Assembly: GCA_964388085.1 (NCBI GenBank)
Contig: CAYLZW010000129.1
Location: 1-15,077 of the forward strand
DNA length: 15,077 nt
Source of the DNA: CAYLZW01 sp964388085
GTDB taxonomy: Bacteria > Myxococcota > UBA727 > CAYLZW01
Direction of reading: 5' to 3'
A model generated the notes under the pieces. It had not been told where the DNA came from. It ran no database searches and saw nothing but the letters and a program-made list of their open reading frames with translations. Below are positions 7,150 through 14,172 of the stretch, in pieces (position 1 is the stretch's first letter; every line of letters starts with the position of its first letter). Both the position numbers and the translations under genes were made by a program.

Positions 7150-7310
7150 GGGTCACCTCCGTCGGGAGCGGGCGAGAGCGATGCCCGGACACCTTCGTTA
7201 TCGGTGGCCTGCAGGGCCCGTTGCTCACTTCTCCCCACAGTGTGCGCAAACGTCATACCTCCGGCATCCGGCGGGTGACGGCGCGGGAGCGCCTGCTAGG
7301 CTTTTGTCCT

Positions 7311-8255
7311 ATGCCGGTCCTCACCACGCTGCGAAATCTGGGGCTCCGTAACCTCGGCGCGGCGCGCACGGGTCCGCCGCCGAGCGAGCGCGTGACGACG
7401 ACGGCGGCCACGGCAGCGACGACGGCGACGAACGGCACGCGTCACTTCGCGCCCGACGGTATGGAGATCAACGCGCCCGGTACGCAGGCGGCGACGAGGC
7501 TGACGCGCGCGGAGGTGATCGCGCGCGCCAAGAAGGCCGACGTCCCCCAGCGCGTGCAGCAGGGACCGACCTGCGGGCTGTACGCGCTCGGCATGGTGAT
7601 GGACTTCTGGCACGCCTCGGACGCGAGCAACGCGGCGCCGCTCGTCACCGACGCCGACGTGGGCGGGCAGGGCAGGCACTACAACTTCGCGCCGACGACG
7701 GACGAGCGCGTGCTCGAGGTCGCGCAAGAGGCGGGCTACACGGCGCTCGGCGAGATGTTCACCGGCCGCCAGCTCGCGAAGACGGCCGCGCACTTCGGCT
7801 ACACGGCCGCCATCCACGAGGAGGCCACCCTCGAGGACCTCTATCAGGTGCTCGATCGCGGCCGGCCGGCCATCGTCGCCTTCGACGTCGACCGAAACGG
7901 CAACCCGGCGGACTTCGGCGGCCAGCGCGCGCATTACGCCGTCATCGAGGGCTATTTCGACGAGGGCGGCGAGCGCTTCCTCGTCGCCAAGCACGGCTGG
8001 GGCGTGCAGAAGGACCACGTCTGGCGCGCCGCCGACTTCGACCGCTCCTGGAAGGCGCTCAAGAGCACCGACTTCTACGGCGTGCCCGGCGACGGGGTCA
8101 TCCCGAAGCAGGACGCGCACGAGCCCGCGCTCTTGAACCTGCCTCCCTTCGGCGACGGGCGCGCGGACATCGAGCGCAGCTTGGCGACGAAGATCATCGA
8201 GGTCGTCCCGGCGGGCGAGACGCCGACGGGCGGAGACGTCGTTGCCTCCTCATAG
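7311..8255 (+). CDS. Papain/C39-like cysteine protease family protein
   Basis: A 314-residue protein. Residues about 1-40 are Thr/Ala-rich and low in complexity, without a clear signal peptide. The core (about 70-260) has papain-like landmarks: VQQGPTCGLYALGMVMDFW with the oxyanion-type Gln and candidate nucleophile C88, then RAHYAVIEGYF with candidate H208, then FLVAKHGWGVQKDHVW. In papain the last element reads N-S-W-G; here the Asn position is H228, an unusual substitution. The G-P-T-C-G-L-x-A-L motif resembles C39-like peptidases and actin-maturation-protease-like proteins. Function could be a protease, transglutaminase-like enzyme or toxin. ATG at 7311 has no good RBS; TAGGCT at 7297-7302 could be a -10 box of a leaderless or near-leaderless transcript. 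The gene overlaps the next one by 14 bases, suggesting coupled expression. Confidence 0.75.
   Translation: MPVLTTLRNLGLRNLGAARTGPPPSERVTTTAATAATTATNGTRHFAPDGMEINAPGTQAATRLTRAEVIARAKKADVPQRVQQGPTCGLYALGMVMDFWHASDASNAAPLVTDADVGGQGRHYNFAPTTDERVLEVAQEAGYTALGEMFTGRQLAKTAAHFGYTAAIHEEATLEDLYQVLDRGRPAIVAFDVDRNGNPADFGGQRAHYAVIEGYFDEGGERFLVAKHGWGVQKDHVWRAADFDRSWKALKSTDFYGVPGDGVIPKQDAHEPALLNLPPFGDGRADIERSLATKIIEVVPAGETPTGGDVVASS
8232..8235 (+). promoter_or_regulatory. RBS supporting a TTG start at 8242
   Basis: GGAG lies 6 bases before TTG at 8242, inside the end of the preceding protease gene. The next in-frame start, GTG at 8275, has no Shine-Dalgarno-like sequence, and the nearby ATG at 8267 is in another frame and stops after three codons. 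This favours the overlapping TTG start. Confidence 0.5.
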
Positions 8256-9279
8256 GCTGAGCGCGCATGGCCTCGTGAGCTTCGGCTCCGTCGAGTCTCT
8301 TCGCCCCCGGCTCGCCGCTGAGCCTGGCGTGCGCGTGAGCGGCTGCTCCACCGACGACGCCGGCGCTCTTTATTTCCGCGCCGAGGGCGGCGTGCGGGCG
8401 GCCGGCGTGTATCGCGAGCGCCGCGGGGAGGACGCGCAATTGCTCGCGGCCGACGCCGGCGCGGTGCTGCTCGAGCCGCGCGTGGCCGGCGGCGTCGTCG
8501 TCATGAAGCGCTGTGCGCCGGCCGGCGCGCCCTCGTTCGTCAGCGAGATCGTCTTCGCGCACGAGGACGGCCGGTCGCGGGTCCTCGCCGGGCAGAGCGT
8601 CGCGTGCAGCGCCGACGGGAAGATCGCGCTCGTCCTCGATGTGCCGGCGCGGACGCTCAAGCGCGTGACGCTCTCGACGCTCGAGGCACAGGAGGTGCGC
8701 GTGAGCGGCGCGCGCCCCGGCTGGCTCGCGAGCGTGGACCCGCAGCAGGCGCCGTTGCTCGCGCTCGACGCCGCGGGCGCCGAGGCGCTGTGCATGGACG
8801 TCGACCAGCCGCGCGGCGCCGCGCTGCTCTATCGCGTCTCGCTCGACGACGGCGCGCTGATGCCGGTGCTCGCGCCGCTGGCCGCTCCCTCGTGGGTGTG
8901 CGCGTCCTTCTCGCCGCGGGGCGACGGCGCGCTGGCCCTGTCGTGCCGCTACGGTGACGAACCGTCGACGACGCTGACCTTCATCAGCGCCGCCGGCAAG
9001 ACGCGGGAGGTGCTGCGCACGCCGGTCACCTCCCCCGCGAGCCTGCCCGCCTTTCTCGACGACGAGACCGCGCTCTTGCCGCTCAGCCTGACGGCGCACG
9101 GCGCCGCGAGCTACGGGCCGGTGCAGCTCGTGGCCGTCTCGCTCGCGGGCAAGGCGCCGGTCGTCGCCCCCTACGACGGCGATCTGCTCGGCGCCGCGCG
9201 CGTGCTGTCCACCGGCGAAGGCGCGCGCGTCGTCGTCGTCGAGGGCGGCCACTCGCTGTTGCGCGTCGCGGCGCGCTGA
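8242..9279 (+). CDS. Hypothetical protein, probable beta-propeller
   Basis: A 345-residue protein made almost wholly of short alternating hydrophobic strands. Repeated blade-like units can be seen, for example SADGKIALVLDVPARTLKRV, LYRVSLDDGALMPVLAPL, SPRGDGALALSCRYG followed by TTLTFISAAGKTREVL, and a last unit ending GEGARVVVVEGGHSLLRV. The recurring S-x-x-G-D/G-x-x-A-L pattern resembles WD40/TolB-like propellers, but no family is certain. There is no signal peptide or transmembrane helix and few charged clusters. TTG at 8242 is preferred (GGAG 6 bases upstream); GTG at 8275 would remove 11 residues. It overlaps the cysteine-protease gene by 14 bases, so the two are likely cotranslated. The protein may be a binding or scaffold partner of the protease, which is inference from context only. 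It converges on the coiled-coil gene 16 bp away. Confidence 0.7.
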   Translation: MPPHRLSAHGLVSFGSVESLRPRLAAEPGVRVSGCSTDDAGALYFRAEGGVRAAGVYRERRGEDAQLLAADAGAVLLEPRVAGGVVVMKRCAPAGAPSFVSEIVFAHEDGRSRVLAGQSVACSADGKIALVLDVPARTLKRVTLSTLEAQEVRVSGARPGWLASVDPQQAPLLALDAAGAEALCMDVDQPRGAALLYRVSLDDGALMPVLAPLAAPSWVCASFSPRGDGALALSCRYGDEPSTTLTFISAAGKTREVLRTPVTSPASLPAFLDDETALLPLSLTAHGAASYGPVQLVAVSLAGKAPVVAPYDGDLLGAARVLSTGEGARVVVVEGGHSLLRVAAR

Positions 9280-9295
9280 CGCTCGTCCTCTTGGG

Positions 9296-9937
9296 TCAGC
9301 GCCGTGAGCGCATGATGCGGCGCTTCGGCTTCGCTCCGTGATCGGCGGCCGGCGCCGGCACGCGCGGCAGGTTCGTCGACGAGGTCGAGGACGGCGACGG
9401 CTCCTTGGCGAGCGCGCGTGGGGCGGGCACGGGCGCGGGCGCCGCGGCCGGTCGGGGGTTCGGCGCGCTCGCCGCCGGCCGCGGCTGCGACTTCAGCGCG
9501 ATCTTGCCCACCGCCTGCTTCGTGGTCGTCGCGGACTTCGGCATGGGCGCGGGCGGCACGCGGGCGGCCCACGAGGTCGGCGGAGGCGTCGCGACCGGCA
9601 TGGCGACGGCAGCGGGCGCTCGCTTCGACGAGACCTGCGTCGGCGGGGGCGCGACGGGCGCGGGCGCCGCCAGCGCGGCCGGCGTCACGGGCGCGCTGGC
9701 TTGCACCTTCACGAGCGCGCCCATGACGATGTTCTTCACCTTCGCGAGCTCGCCCTCGAGGGCGCCGATCTGCGCGAGGCAGCCGTGTAGCTCGCGCTCC
9801 GCCTTCTCGCGCCGCGCCTGCTCTTCGGCGAGGCGGCCCTCGTAGTCCTCGACCATCGCCTGCAGGTCGTCGAGGTCGAAGCAGGCGCCCTGCAGGTTGA
9901 GCCCTGGGTTTGAGTGGACGGCGGGCACGGACGACAT
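9296..9937 (-). CDS. Coiled-coil, Ala/Pro-rich protein with basic C-terminus
   Basis: A 213-residue protein of no family I recognise. ATG at 9937 has GGAGGAG ending 5 bases upstream, which rules out the longer reading to 9988. Residues about 20-75 (LDDLQAMVEDYEGRLAEEQA, then REKAERELHGCLAQIGALEG and on to AKVKNIV) form a heptad-rich coiled coil with an acidic first half. Residues about 80-200 are a low-complexity Ala/Pro/Val/Ser/Thr linker with scattered Lys and Arg. The protein ends in KPKRRIMRSRR. No signal peptide or membrane segment is present, so it should be cytoplasmic. The layout (coiled-coil oligomeriser, flexible linker, basic tail) is like nucleoid-binding, polar or cytoskeletal adaptor proteins; this is an inference. 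It is convergent with the propeller gene and divergent from a lipoprotein gene across 310 bp. Confidence 0.75.
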   Translation of the reverse strand: MSSVPAVHSNPGLNLQGACFDLDDLQAMVEDYEGRLAEEQARREKAERELHGCLAQIGALEGELAKVKNIVMGALVKVQASAPVTPAALAAPAPVAPPPTQVSSKRAPAAVAMPVATPPPTSWAARVPPAPMPKSATTTKQAVGKIALKSQPRPAASAPNPRPAAAPAPVPAPRALAKEPSPSSTSSTNLPRVPAPAADHGAKPKRRIMRSRR

Positions 9938-10247
9938 CGGAGCTCCTCCTGTTTGCGGCGCGAGGCGACCTGCCGCATGAGCGACCACGCTCGGGCCAAA
10001 AGCCTCGGGACCGCGTGGGTGCAGCGCTACTGCAGGCGTCGTTCCAGATCCGCCAACGCGCTCCAGGCGCTCGAAGGCGCGCGGCGTCGAGGTCTCTCGA
10101 CGACCGTCAGCCTGTCCGGTGCGCTGTCCGGTGCAGGACGATGGCTCGCGGGCACCGGACAGCCGTTATGCTGCGCGCGAACGCTGCCACGGCGTTGTCG
10201 CCCACACCGGCGGCGATGTACACGCGTGGCGACCAAGAGGAGCGATC
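9938..10247. other. 310-bp intergenic region between divergent genes
   Basis: This gap lies between the coiled-coil gene (minus) and a lipoprotein gene (plus). It holds the RBS of each gene at its edges (GGAGGAG on the minus strand near 9943-9949; AAGAGGAG at 10235-10242), a triple 11-mer array at 10112-10162, and TATGCT at 10167-10172, which is a weak -10 candidate for the lipoprotein gene without a matching -35. Short open frames on both strands lack RBS support, and I do not call them genes. Confidence 0.6.
10112..10162. repeat. Triple 11-mer: two direct copies and one inverted
   Basis: CTGTCCGGTGC occurs at 10112-10122 and 10124-10134, and its exact reverse complement GCACCGGACAG at 10152-10162. 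The second and third copies extend to a perfect 12-bp stem (10123-10134 with 10152-10163) around a 17-base loop; the first copy could form a competing hairpin. The array lies 86-136 bases before the lipoprotein start. It could be a cluster of regulator half-sites or a bistable leader structure; which, if either, is not shown by sequence. Confidence 0.7.
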
Positions 10248-10865
10248 ATGCGTTGGAAGGAATTGTGCCTCGGCTTCCTCGTGTCGGTGCTTGCGTCGCT
10301 GAGCGTCGGGTGCACGACGGTGGACTCCGAGGATGACGCGCGGCTCGCCTACCTCGGCCTCGACCCGGCCGTCGCGCGCGCGGTGCAGCTCGGCTTCGAC
10401 GGTTTCAACGCGGCGGACAGCGCCAACATCCCGGCGCAGTCCGACGAGGGCGATGAGTCGGGCGAGATGGACGTCACCGGCCAGGTGGATCAGGGCGCGA
10501 GCGCCAACAAGGGCATGCGCCTCGACGTCGCGCTCACCGAGTACAGCGACGGGCCGGTCGACGACCCCGAGACCGAAGACGCCGAGGAGGAGCTCGCGCT
10601 CGTGTACGCGACCGCCGAGGGGGAGCCGCTCGGCCTCGACCTGCAGCTAAAGGACATCCCGGACGGCGATCTGACGGGCACCTTCGCGGGCGTCGTGCTC
10701 GTCGACGGCGACATCCAAGGCGAGCTGACGCTGGACCTCGCCATCAGCGCGGACATCGAGGCCGGCGCGGACGGACAAGAGGTACAGCGCGTGGAGGGCA
10801 GCACCGAGGTCACCGGCACCGCGACGAGCGCCGCCGGTGAGTACGCGGTCGACGTGAGCTTCTGA
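10248..10865 (+). CDS. Small acidic lipoprotein of unknown function
   Basis: A 205-residue protein. ATG at 10248 has AAGAGGAG (10235-10242) 5 bases upstream; a longer frame from 10119 lacks such support and would bury the signal. The N-terminus MRWKELCLGFLVSVLASLSV leads into the lipobox S-V-G-C with lipidated C22, followed by T-T-V-D-S. The mature domain is very acidic (for example DPETEDAEEE) and beta-rich, with alternating strands such as MRLDVALTEYSDG, LDLQLKDIPDG, LTGTFAGVVLVDGDIQGELT and the C-terminal GEYAVDVSF, suggesting an antiparallel beta-barrel or sandwich. Lacking an Asp at +2, it is expected to be outer-membrane-sorted by the Lol rule, though that rule is less certain outside enterics. 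No enzymatic motif is seen. It converges on the M14 gene with 15 bp between stops. Confidence 0.85.
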   Translation: MRWKELCLGFLVSVLASLSVGCTTVDSEDDARLAYLGLDPAVARAVQLGFDGFNAADSANIPAQSDEGDESGEMDVTGQVDQGASANKGMRLDVALTEYSDGPVDDPETEDAEEELALVYATAEGEPLGLDLQLKDIPDGDLTGTFAGVVLVDGDIQGELTLDLAISADIEAGADGQEVQRVEGSTEVTGTATSAAGEYAVDVSF

Positions 10866-10880
10866 GCTCGGCGGGCGCCG

Positions 10881-12005
10881 CTACTCCGGGCGCTCCTCGT
10901 CGATCTCTTCCTCGCCCGCCTCGCTCTCCTCGATCTGCCCGTTCGGCACGCCCACGTGCACGAGCGCGAGGCCCGGCAGCACCGTGGGCGAGAGCACCTT
11001 GCCGATGACGACGCCGCGGTAGGGGCTCGTCACCACGCCCTTGGCGTTTCGCAGCGGGTCGGTGACGACGCCGATGGTGTCGCCCTTCTCGACGCGATCG
11101 CCGAGCGCGGGGGTCAGCTCGACGATGCCCCCCTGCTTGGCGCGGATCCAATGGGTCTCGAGGAACACCATGCTCTTCTTTGGCTTCTTCAGCACCTGTG
11201 GCTGCATGCCGAGGTGCTGCATGACGCGGCGGACACCGAGCACACCTTTGGCGATGTGCTCCTTTTGAAAGCGCATGGTCTCGCCCGCCTCGTAGAGGAT
11301 GGCGGGGATGCCGGCCTTCACCGCCTGCGCGCGCAGCGTGTTGCGAAGCCCGGGGTTATGCACGACGACGCGCTCCCCGAACGCGAGCGCGAGCGCGGCG
11401 ACGCTCTCTTGCGAGAGATCACCGCGCACCTGCGCGAGGTTCGAGCGGTGCAGCGAGCCCGTGTGGAAGTCGATGAGGTGCGTGCAGTGGCGCACGACCT
11501 CGTGCCAGAAGCGATAGGCGATGCGTGACGCCGTCGACCCCTGCGAGCGGCCGGGGAAGTGTCGGTTCAGATCGCGCCGGTCCGGCAGGTAGCGGCTGTG
11601 GTTCCAGAAGCCGAACAGGTTCACGATGGGCGCGCCGATGAGCGTGCCGCGCAGGTCCGCCGGCTGCACGGCCTCGACGACGCGGCGCACGACCTCGATG
11701 CCGTTCAGCTCGTCGCCGTGGATGCCGGCCACGAGGCAGAGCGTCGGGCCGGGCTTCTCGCCGCGCACGACGACGAGCGGGATCTCGACCTCGGCGGCGC
11801 TGAAGCTCTCGCTCGCGCGCAGGTAGATCTCGCGCTTCTCGAGCGGGCTCACGGGGATGCCGCCGATGACGAGATCGGGCGGCGGCTCGCTCGGCTCGAC
11901 GTCGCCATGATCGGCGGCCTCGACCGCCTCCTCGACCGGCCGCTCCGCCAGCGCGGTGGAGGACAGCACGAGGGCGAGGCTGCTCATGAGCAGGGTTCGT
12001 GTCAT
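10881..12005 (-). CDS. Exported M14/AstE-like zinc deacylase or carboxypeptidase
   Basis: A 374-residue protein of the succinylglutamate desuccinylase/aspartoacylase branch of the M14 metallopeptidases, which cut terminal amide or acyl-amide bonds with one zinc ion. A Sec signal (MTRTLLMSSLALVLSSTALA, cleavage after A-L-A) predicts a periplasmic enzyme. Zinc and substrate motifs are intact: GIHGDELNG with H96 and E99, DRRDLNRHFPG (substrate carboxylate binding), LIDFHTG with H181, and YEAGE (238-242) with the likely catalytic Glu. After the catalytic domain comes a small beta-barrel domain (VELTPALGDRVEKGDTIGVV through SPYRGVVIGKVL), found in many family members, then an acidic tail. Its ATG overlaps the stop of the tandem ATP-grasp gene as ATGA, so translation is coupled. 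It probably processes the ligase product or a related amide in the periplasm; that link is inferred. Confidence 0.9.
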   Translation of the reverse strand: MTRTLLMSSLALVLSSTALAERPVEEAVEAADHGDVEPSEPPPDLVIGGIPVSPLEKREIYLRASESFSAAEVEIPLVVVRGEKPGPTLCLVAGIHGDELNGIEVVRRVVEAVQPADLRGTLIGAPIVNLFGFWNHSRYLPDRRDLNRHFPGRSQGSTASRIAYRFWHEVVRHCTHLIDFHTGSLHRSNLAQVRGDLSQESVAALALAFGERVVVHNPGLRNTLRAQAVKAGIPAILYEAGETMRFQKEHIAKGVLGVRRVMQHLGMQPQVLKKPKKSMVFLETHWIRAKQGGIVELTPALGDRVEKGDTIGVVTDPLRNAKGVVTSPYRGVVIGKVLSPTVLPGLALVHVGVPNGQIEESEAGEEEIDEERPE

Positions 12006-14047
12006 GTCCACCGTCCGGCGAGGAGCTTCTCGCGGCGCTTCTCGCGCAAGCGGCGCAGCGCGGGAGAGAGGATCTCCCCGATGAGGGCGCGATGGCTCAT
12101 GCCCGCGGCGTCGGCGATGATGCACAGATCCGAGAAGCCGGGCGAGAGGCCCGGCAGCGGGTTGCACTCGATGAAGTGCGGGCGCCCCCGGCTGTCGCAG
12201 CGAATGTCGACGCGCGCGACGTCGCGGCAGCCGAGCACGCCGAACACGCCGCGCGCCAGCCGCTCGATCTCGCGCCGCAGGCTGTCGTCGATCTTGGCGG
12301 GCACGACGCCCTGCACGTCGACCTCCTGGAACTTGCTCGAGAACGAGTACACCGGGTGCTTCTCGTTGTGCGGCTTCAAGAACACGATCTCCATCGGCGG
12401 CAAGACGCGCGGCCGCTTCTCGCCGAGCAGCGCCACCGTGAACTCGCGCCCGGGCAGGTAGGTCTCGACGAGCACCGCCTGGCGGTACTGCTCGAGGATC
12501 TTGCGCGCCAGCTCGCGCAGCTCCGCCTCGCTCTCGACGACGTTCTTGCCGAGGATGCCCTTCGAGCTGCCCTCCGCCACCGGCTTCACGATGACGGGGA
12601 AGGTCAGGTTCTTCGGCAAGCGCTCCTTGCCGCTCAGCATCACGAACGACGCCGGCGTGCGATAGCCCGCCTGCTGCACGAGGCGCTTGGCGATGGCCTT
12701 GTCGAGACAGAGCGAGAGCGCCGTCGGGTCCGAGCCGGTGTAGGGGATGCCGAGCAGCTCGACGAGCGCCGGCACCTGCGCCTCGCGGAAGCGGCCGTGC
12801 ACGCCCTCGGCGATGTTGAACACCACCTCGACGCCCGACGCGGGCAAGAGCGCCGGCAGCTCCGGCGTGGCCTCGAGCTCGATGACCTCGTGCCCGTAGG
12901 ACGCAAGCGCGTCCTTGACGGCGCTGACGGTCTCCTGCGTGTCGTACTCGGCCTCGAGGTCGACGCCGCCCGCGCCCGAGACGCTGGTGCGGCGCAGGTT
13001 GAAGGTGAGGCCGACGCGCACGGTCGGGCGCTTCTTCTGGCGCTTGGCCTTGAGCTGCAGGTTGAAGCGCTCGGCGGCGCTCTCGACGATGGCGCCGATG
13101 ACCTTTGGCAGCGTCTCGAGGCCGGCGAGCGCGGCCGACTCGTAGATGGAGGCGCCCTTCTCGAGGCTCGGCAGCGCGTTGACCTCGAGGAAGTGCAGCG
13201 AGCCGTCCGGCGCCAGGCGAAAGTCGATGCGGCCGGCGTCGCGGACGCCGAGCGCGCGGAACACCACGCGTGACAGACGCATGGCCTCGGCGCGCTGCTC
13301 CTGCGTGATCTGGGCGGGCACCTCGACGGTGACGGCCATGTTCGACGTCGTCTTCAGCTCGTAGTCGTAGATCTGGTACTTGCGCGCGCCGATGATGCTC
13401 TCGTCGAAGGAGTAGGCCGCCGGCTCGAGCACGCCGCCGGTGCCGGGCGAGGCCTTCTCGACGAAGGGCACCACGACGTCCTTGCCGACGATGAACTCCT
13501 CGACCAGCAGGCCCGAGGTGAAGCGCCCGAGCAGCTCCACCGCGCGCGACTCGAGCTCTTGCCGGCTCTCGACGATGGAGTCCACGGTGATGCCCATGGA
13601 GCTGCCCTCGTAGTTCGGCTTCACGATGACCGGGAAGCTCAGCTCGATGCTCGCGAGCTGCGCCATGTTCTCGAGAAAGAACCAGCGCGGTGTCGGCACG
13701 CCGTGCTGCGCGACCACCATCTTGGTGAGCTGCTTGTCGAGCGTGAGCGCGCACACCCACGCGTCCGAGCCGGTGAAGGGCAGGCCGAGGCGATCGAAGA
13801 GCGCCGGATAGAACGCCTCGCGAAAGCGGCCCTTGGTGCCCTCGGCGGTGTTGAACACGAGGTCGGGGTTCAGCGCCTCGAGCCGCGCCACCGTGCGCGA
13901 GGCCGGCCCGGACACCTCGATGGGCTCGACGTCGTGGCCGAGCTCGCGCAGCGCCTCCGTGATCGCGGTGACCGTCTCCGGCGTGTCGAACTCGGCCTCT
14001 TCCTCCGCGCTCGTCAGCTGGAGGTTGTGCGTGAACGCGATGCGCAT
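12002..14047 (-). CDS. Tandem D-Ala-D-Ala-ligase-like ATP-grasp protein
   Basis: A 681-residue cytoplasmic protein built from two complete, homologous Ddl-type ATP-grasp modules (about 1-335 and 343-681). Each has a pre-ATP-grasp domain (MRIAFTHN… and VRVGLTFN…), N-T/I-A-E-G-x-x-G-R-F-R-E-A, P-[FY]-T-G-S-D, L-D-K-x-x-x-K, the nucleotide loop (KPNYEGSSMGI at 143-153; KPVAEGSSKGI at 488-498) and the metal ligands D…E-x-N (E288/N290; E627/N629). Both modules therefore look able to bind ATP and Mg and to form an amide through an acyl-phosphate. The second keeps the Ddl-like N-P-L-P-G motif, while the first has N-A-L-P-S, so acceptor or donor preference probably differs. ATG at 14047 has GGGAG 7 bases upstream. 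At twice the length of Ddl it is not a housekeeping Ddl. It is coupled to the exported M14 enzyme and divergent from a DmpA-type peptidase. Confidence 0.9.
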   Translation of the reverse strand: MRIAFTHNLQLTSAEEEAEFDTPETVTAITEALRELGHDVEPIEVSGPASRTVARLEALNPDLVFNTAEGTKGRFREAFYPALFDRLGLPFTGSDAWVCALTLDKQLTKMVVAQHGVPTPRWFFLENMAQLASIELSFPVIVKPNYEGSSMGITVDSIVESRQELESRAVELLGRFTSGLLVEEFIVGKDVVVPFVEKASPGTGGVLEPAAYSFDESIIGARKYQIYDYELKTTSNMAVTVEVPAQITQEQRAEAMRLSRVVFRALGVRDAGRIDFRLAPDGSLHFLEVNALPSLEKGASIYESAALAGLETLPKVIGAIVESAAERFNLQLKAKRQKKRPTVRVGLTFNLRRTSVSGAGGVDLEAEYDTQETVSAVKDALASYGHEVIELEATPELPALLPASGVEVVFNIAEGVHGRFREAQVPALVELLGIPYTGSDPTALSLCLDKAIAKRLVQQAGYRTPASFVMLSGKERLPKNLTFPVIVKPVAEGSSKGILGKNVVESEAELRELARKILEQYRQAVLVETYLPGREFTVALLGEKRPRVLPPMEIVFLKPHNEKHPVYSFSSKFQEVDVQGVVPAKIDDSLRREIERLARGVFGVLGCRDVARVDIRCDSRGRPHFIECNPLPGLSPGFSDLCIIADAAGMSHRALIGEILSPALRRLREKRREKLLAGRWT

Positions 14048-14160
14048 GTGTCGACTCCCGGGCGCCGCTCGGCGTACGAGGTGAAAAACGGTGCTAGAGA
14101 AGGCAGGCTCGTCACGCAATCTCGAACGAGCGAAGGCTGCTAAAAGGTGCGCTCCAAAGA

Positions 14161-14166
14161 GGAGGG
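14161..14166 (+). promoter_or_regulatory. RBS supporting a TTG start at 14173
   Basis: GGAGGG, within the longer AAAGAGGAGGG, lies 6 bases before TTG at 14173. No in-frame ATG exists before the conserved region, and the in-frame GTG at 14197 has no comparable RBS, so this site fixes the start of the DmpA-type gene. Confidence 0.75.
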
Positions 14167-14172
14167 TCCTGC

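Noticed and set aside
7280..7293. GGCGC-GGGA-GCGCC hairpin before the cysteine protease gene.
   Set aside because: A 5-bp GC stem is expected often in this base composition, and no regulatory context supports it.
9273..9302. An 8-bp inverted repeat spanning the stop codons of two convergent genes, resembling a bidirectional terminator.
   Set aside because: Most of it arises because both genes end in CGC-TGA; the same effect appears at 2345-2350 and 2407-2412. There is no U-tract on either side.
10027..10236. A 69-codon minus-strand frame ending SSAWSALADLERRLQ, possibly a small gene or remnant upstream of the coiled-coil gene.
   Set aside because: No RBS, an Arg-rich upstream part and mixed codon use; it also crosses the triple 11-mer array. 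Evidence is too weak to call a gene or pseudogene.
11999..13273. A 424-codon plus-strand frame opposite the ATP-grasp gene.
   Set aside because: Arg/Leu/Ala-rich antisense shadow of a gene with conserved motifs.
12006..13760. Minus-strand frame joining the M14 gene to a long upstream extension, suggesting a 959-residue fusion.
   Set aside because: It overlaps the tandem ATP-grasp gene in another frame; the M14 protein has its own ATG and signal peptide at 12005.
14107..14131. GCTCGT and ACGAGC inverted repeat in the divergent ATP-grasp/DmpA intergenic region as a possible shared operator.
   Set aside because: Only 6 bp with a 13-base spacer in GC-rich DNA; this is easily due to chance.
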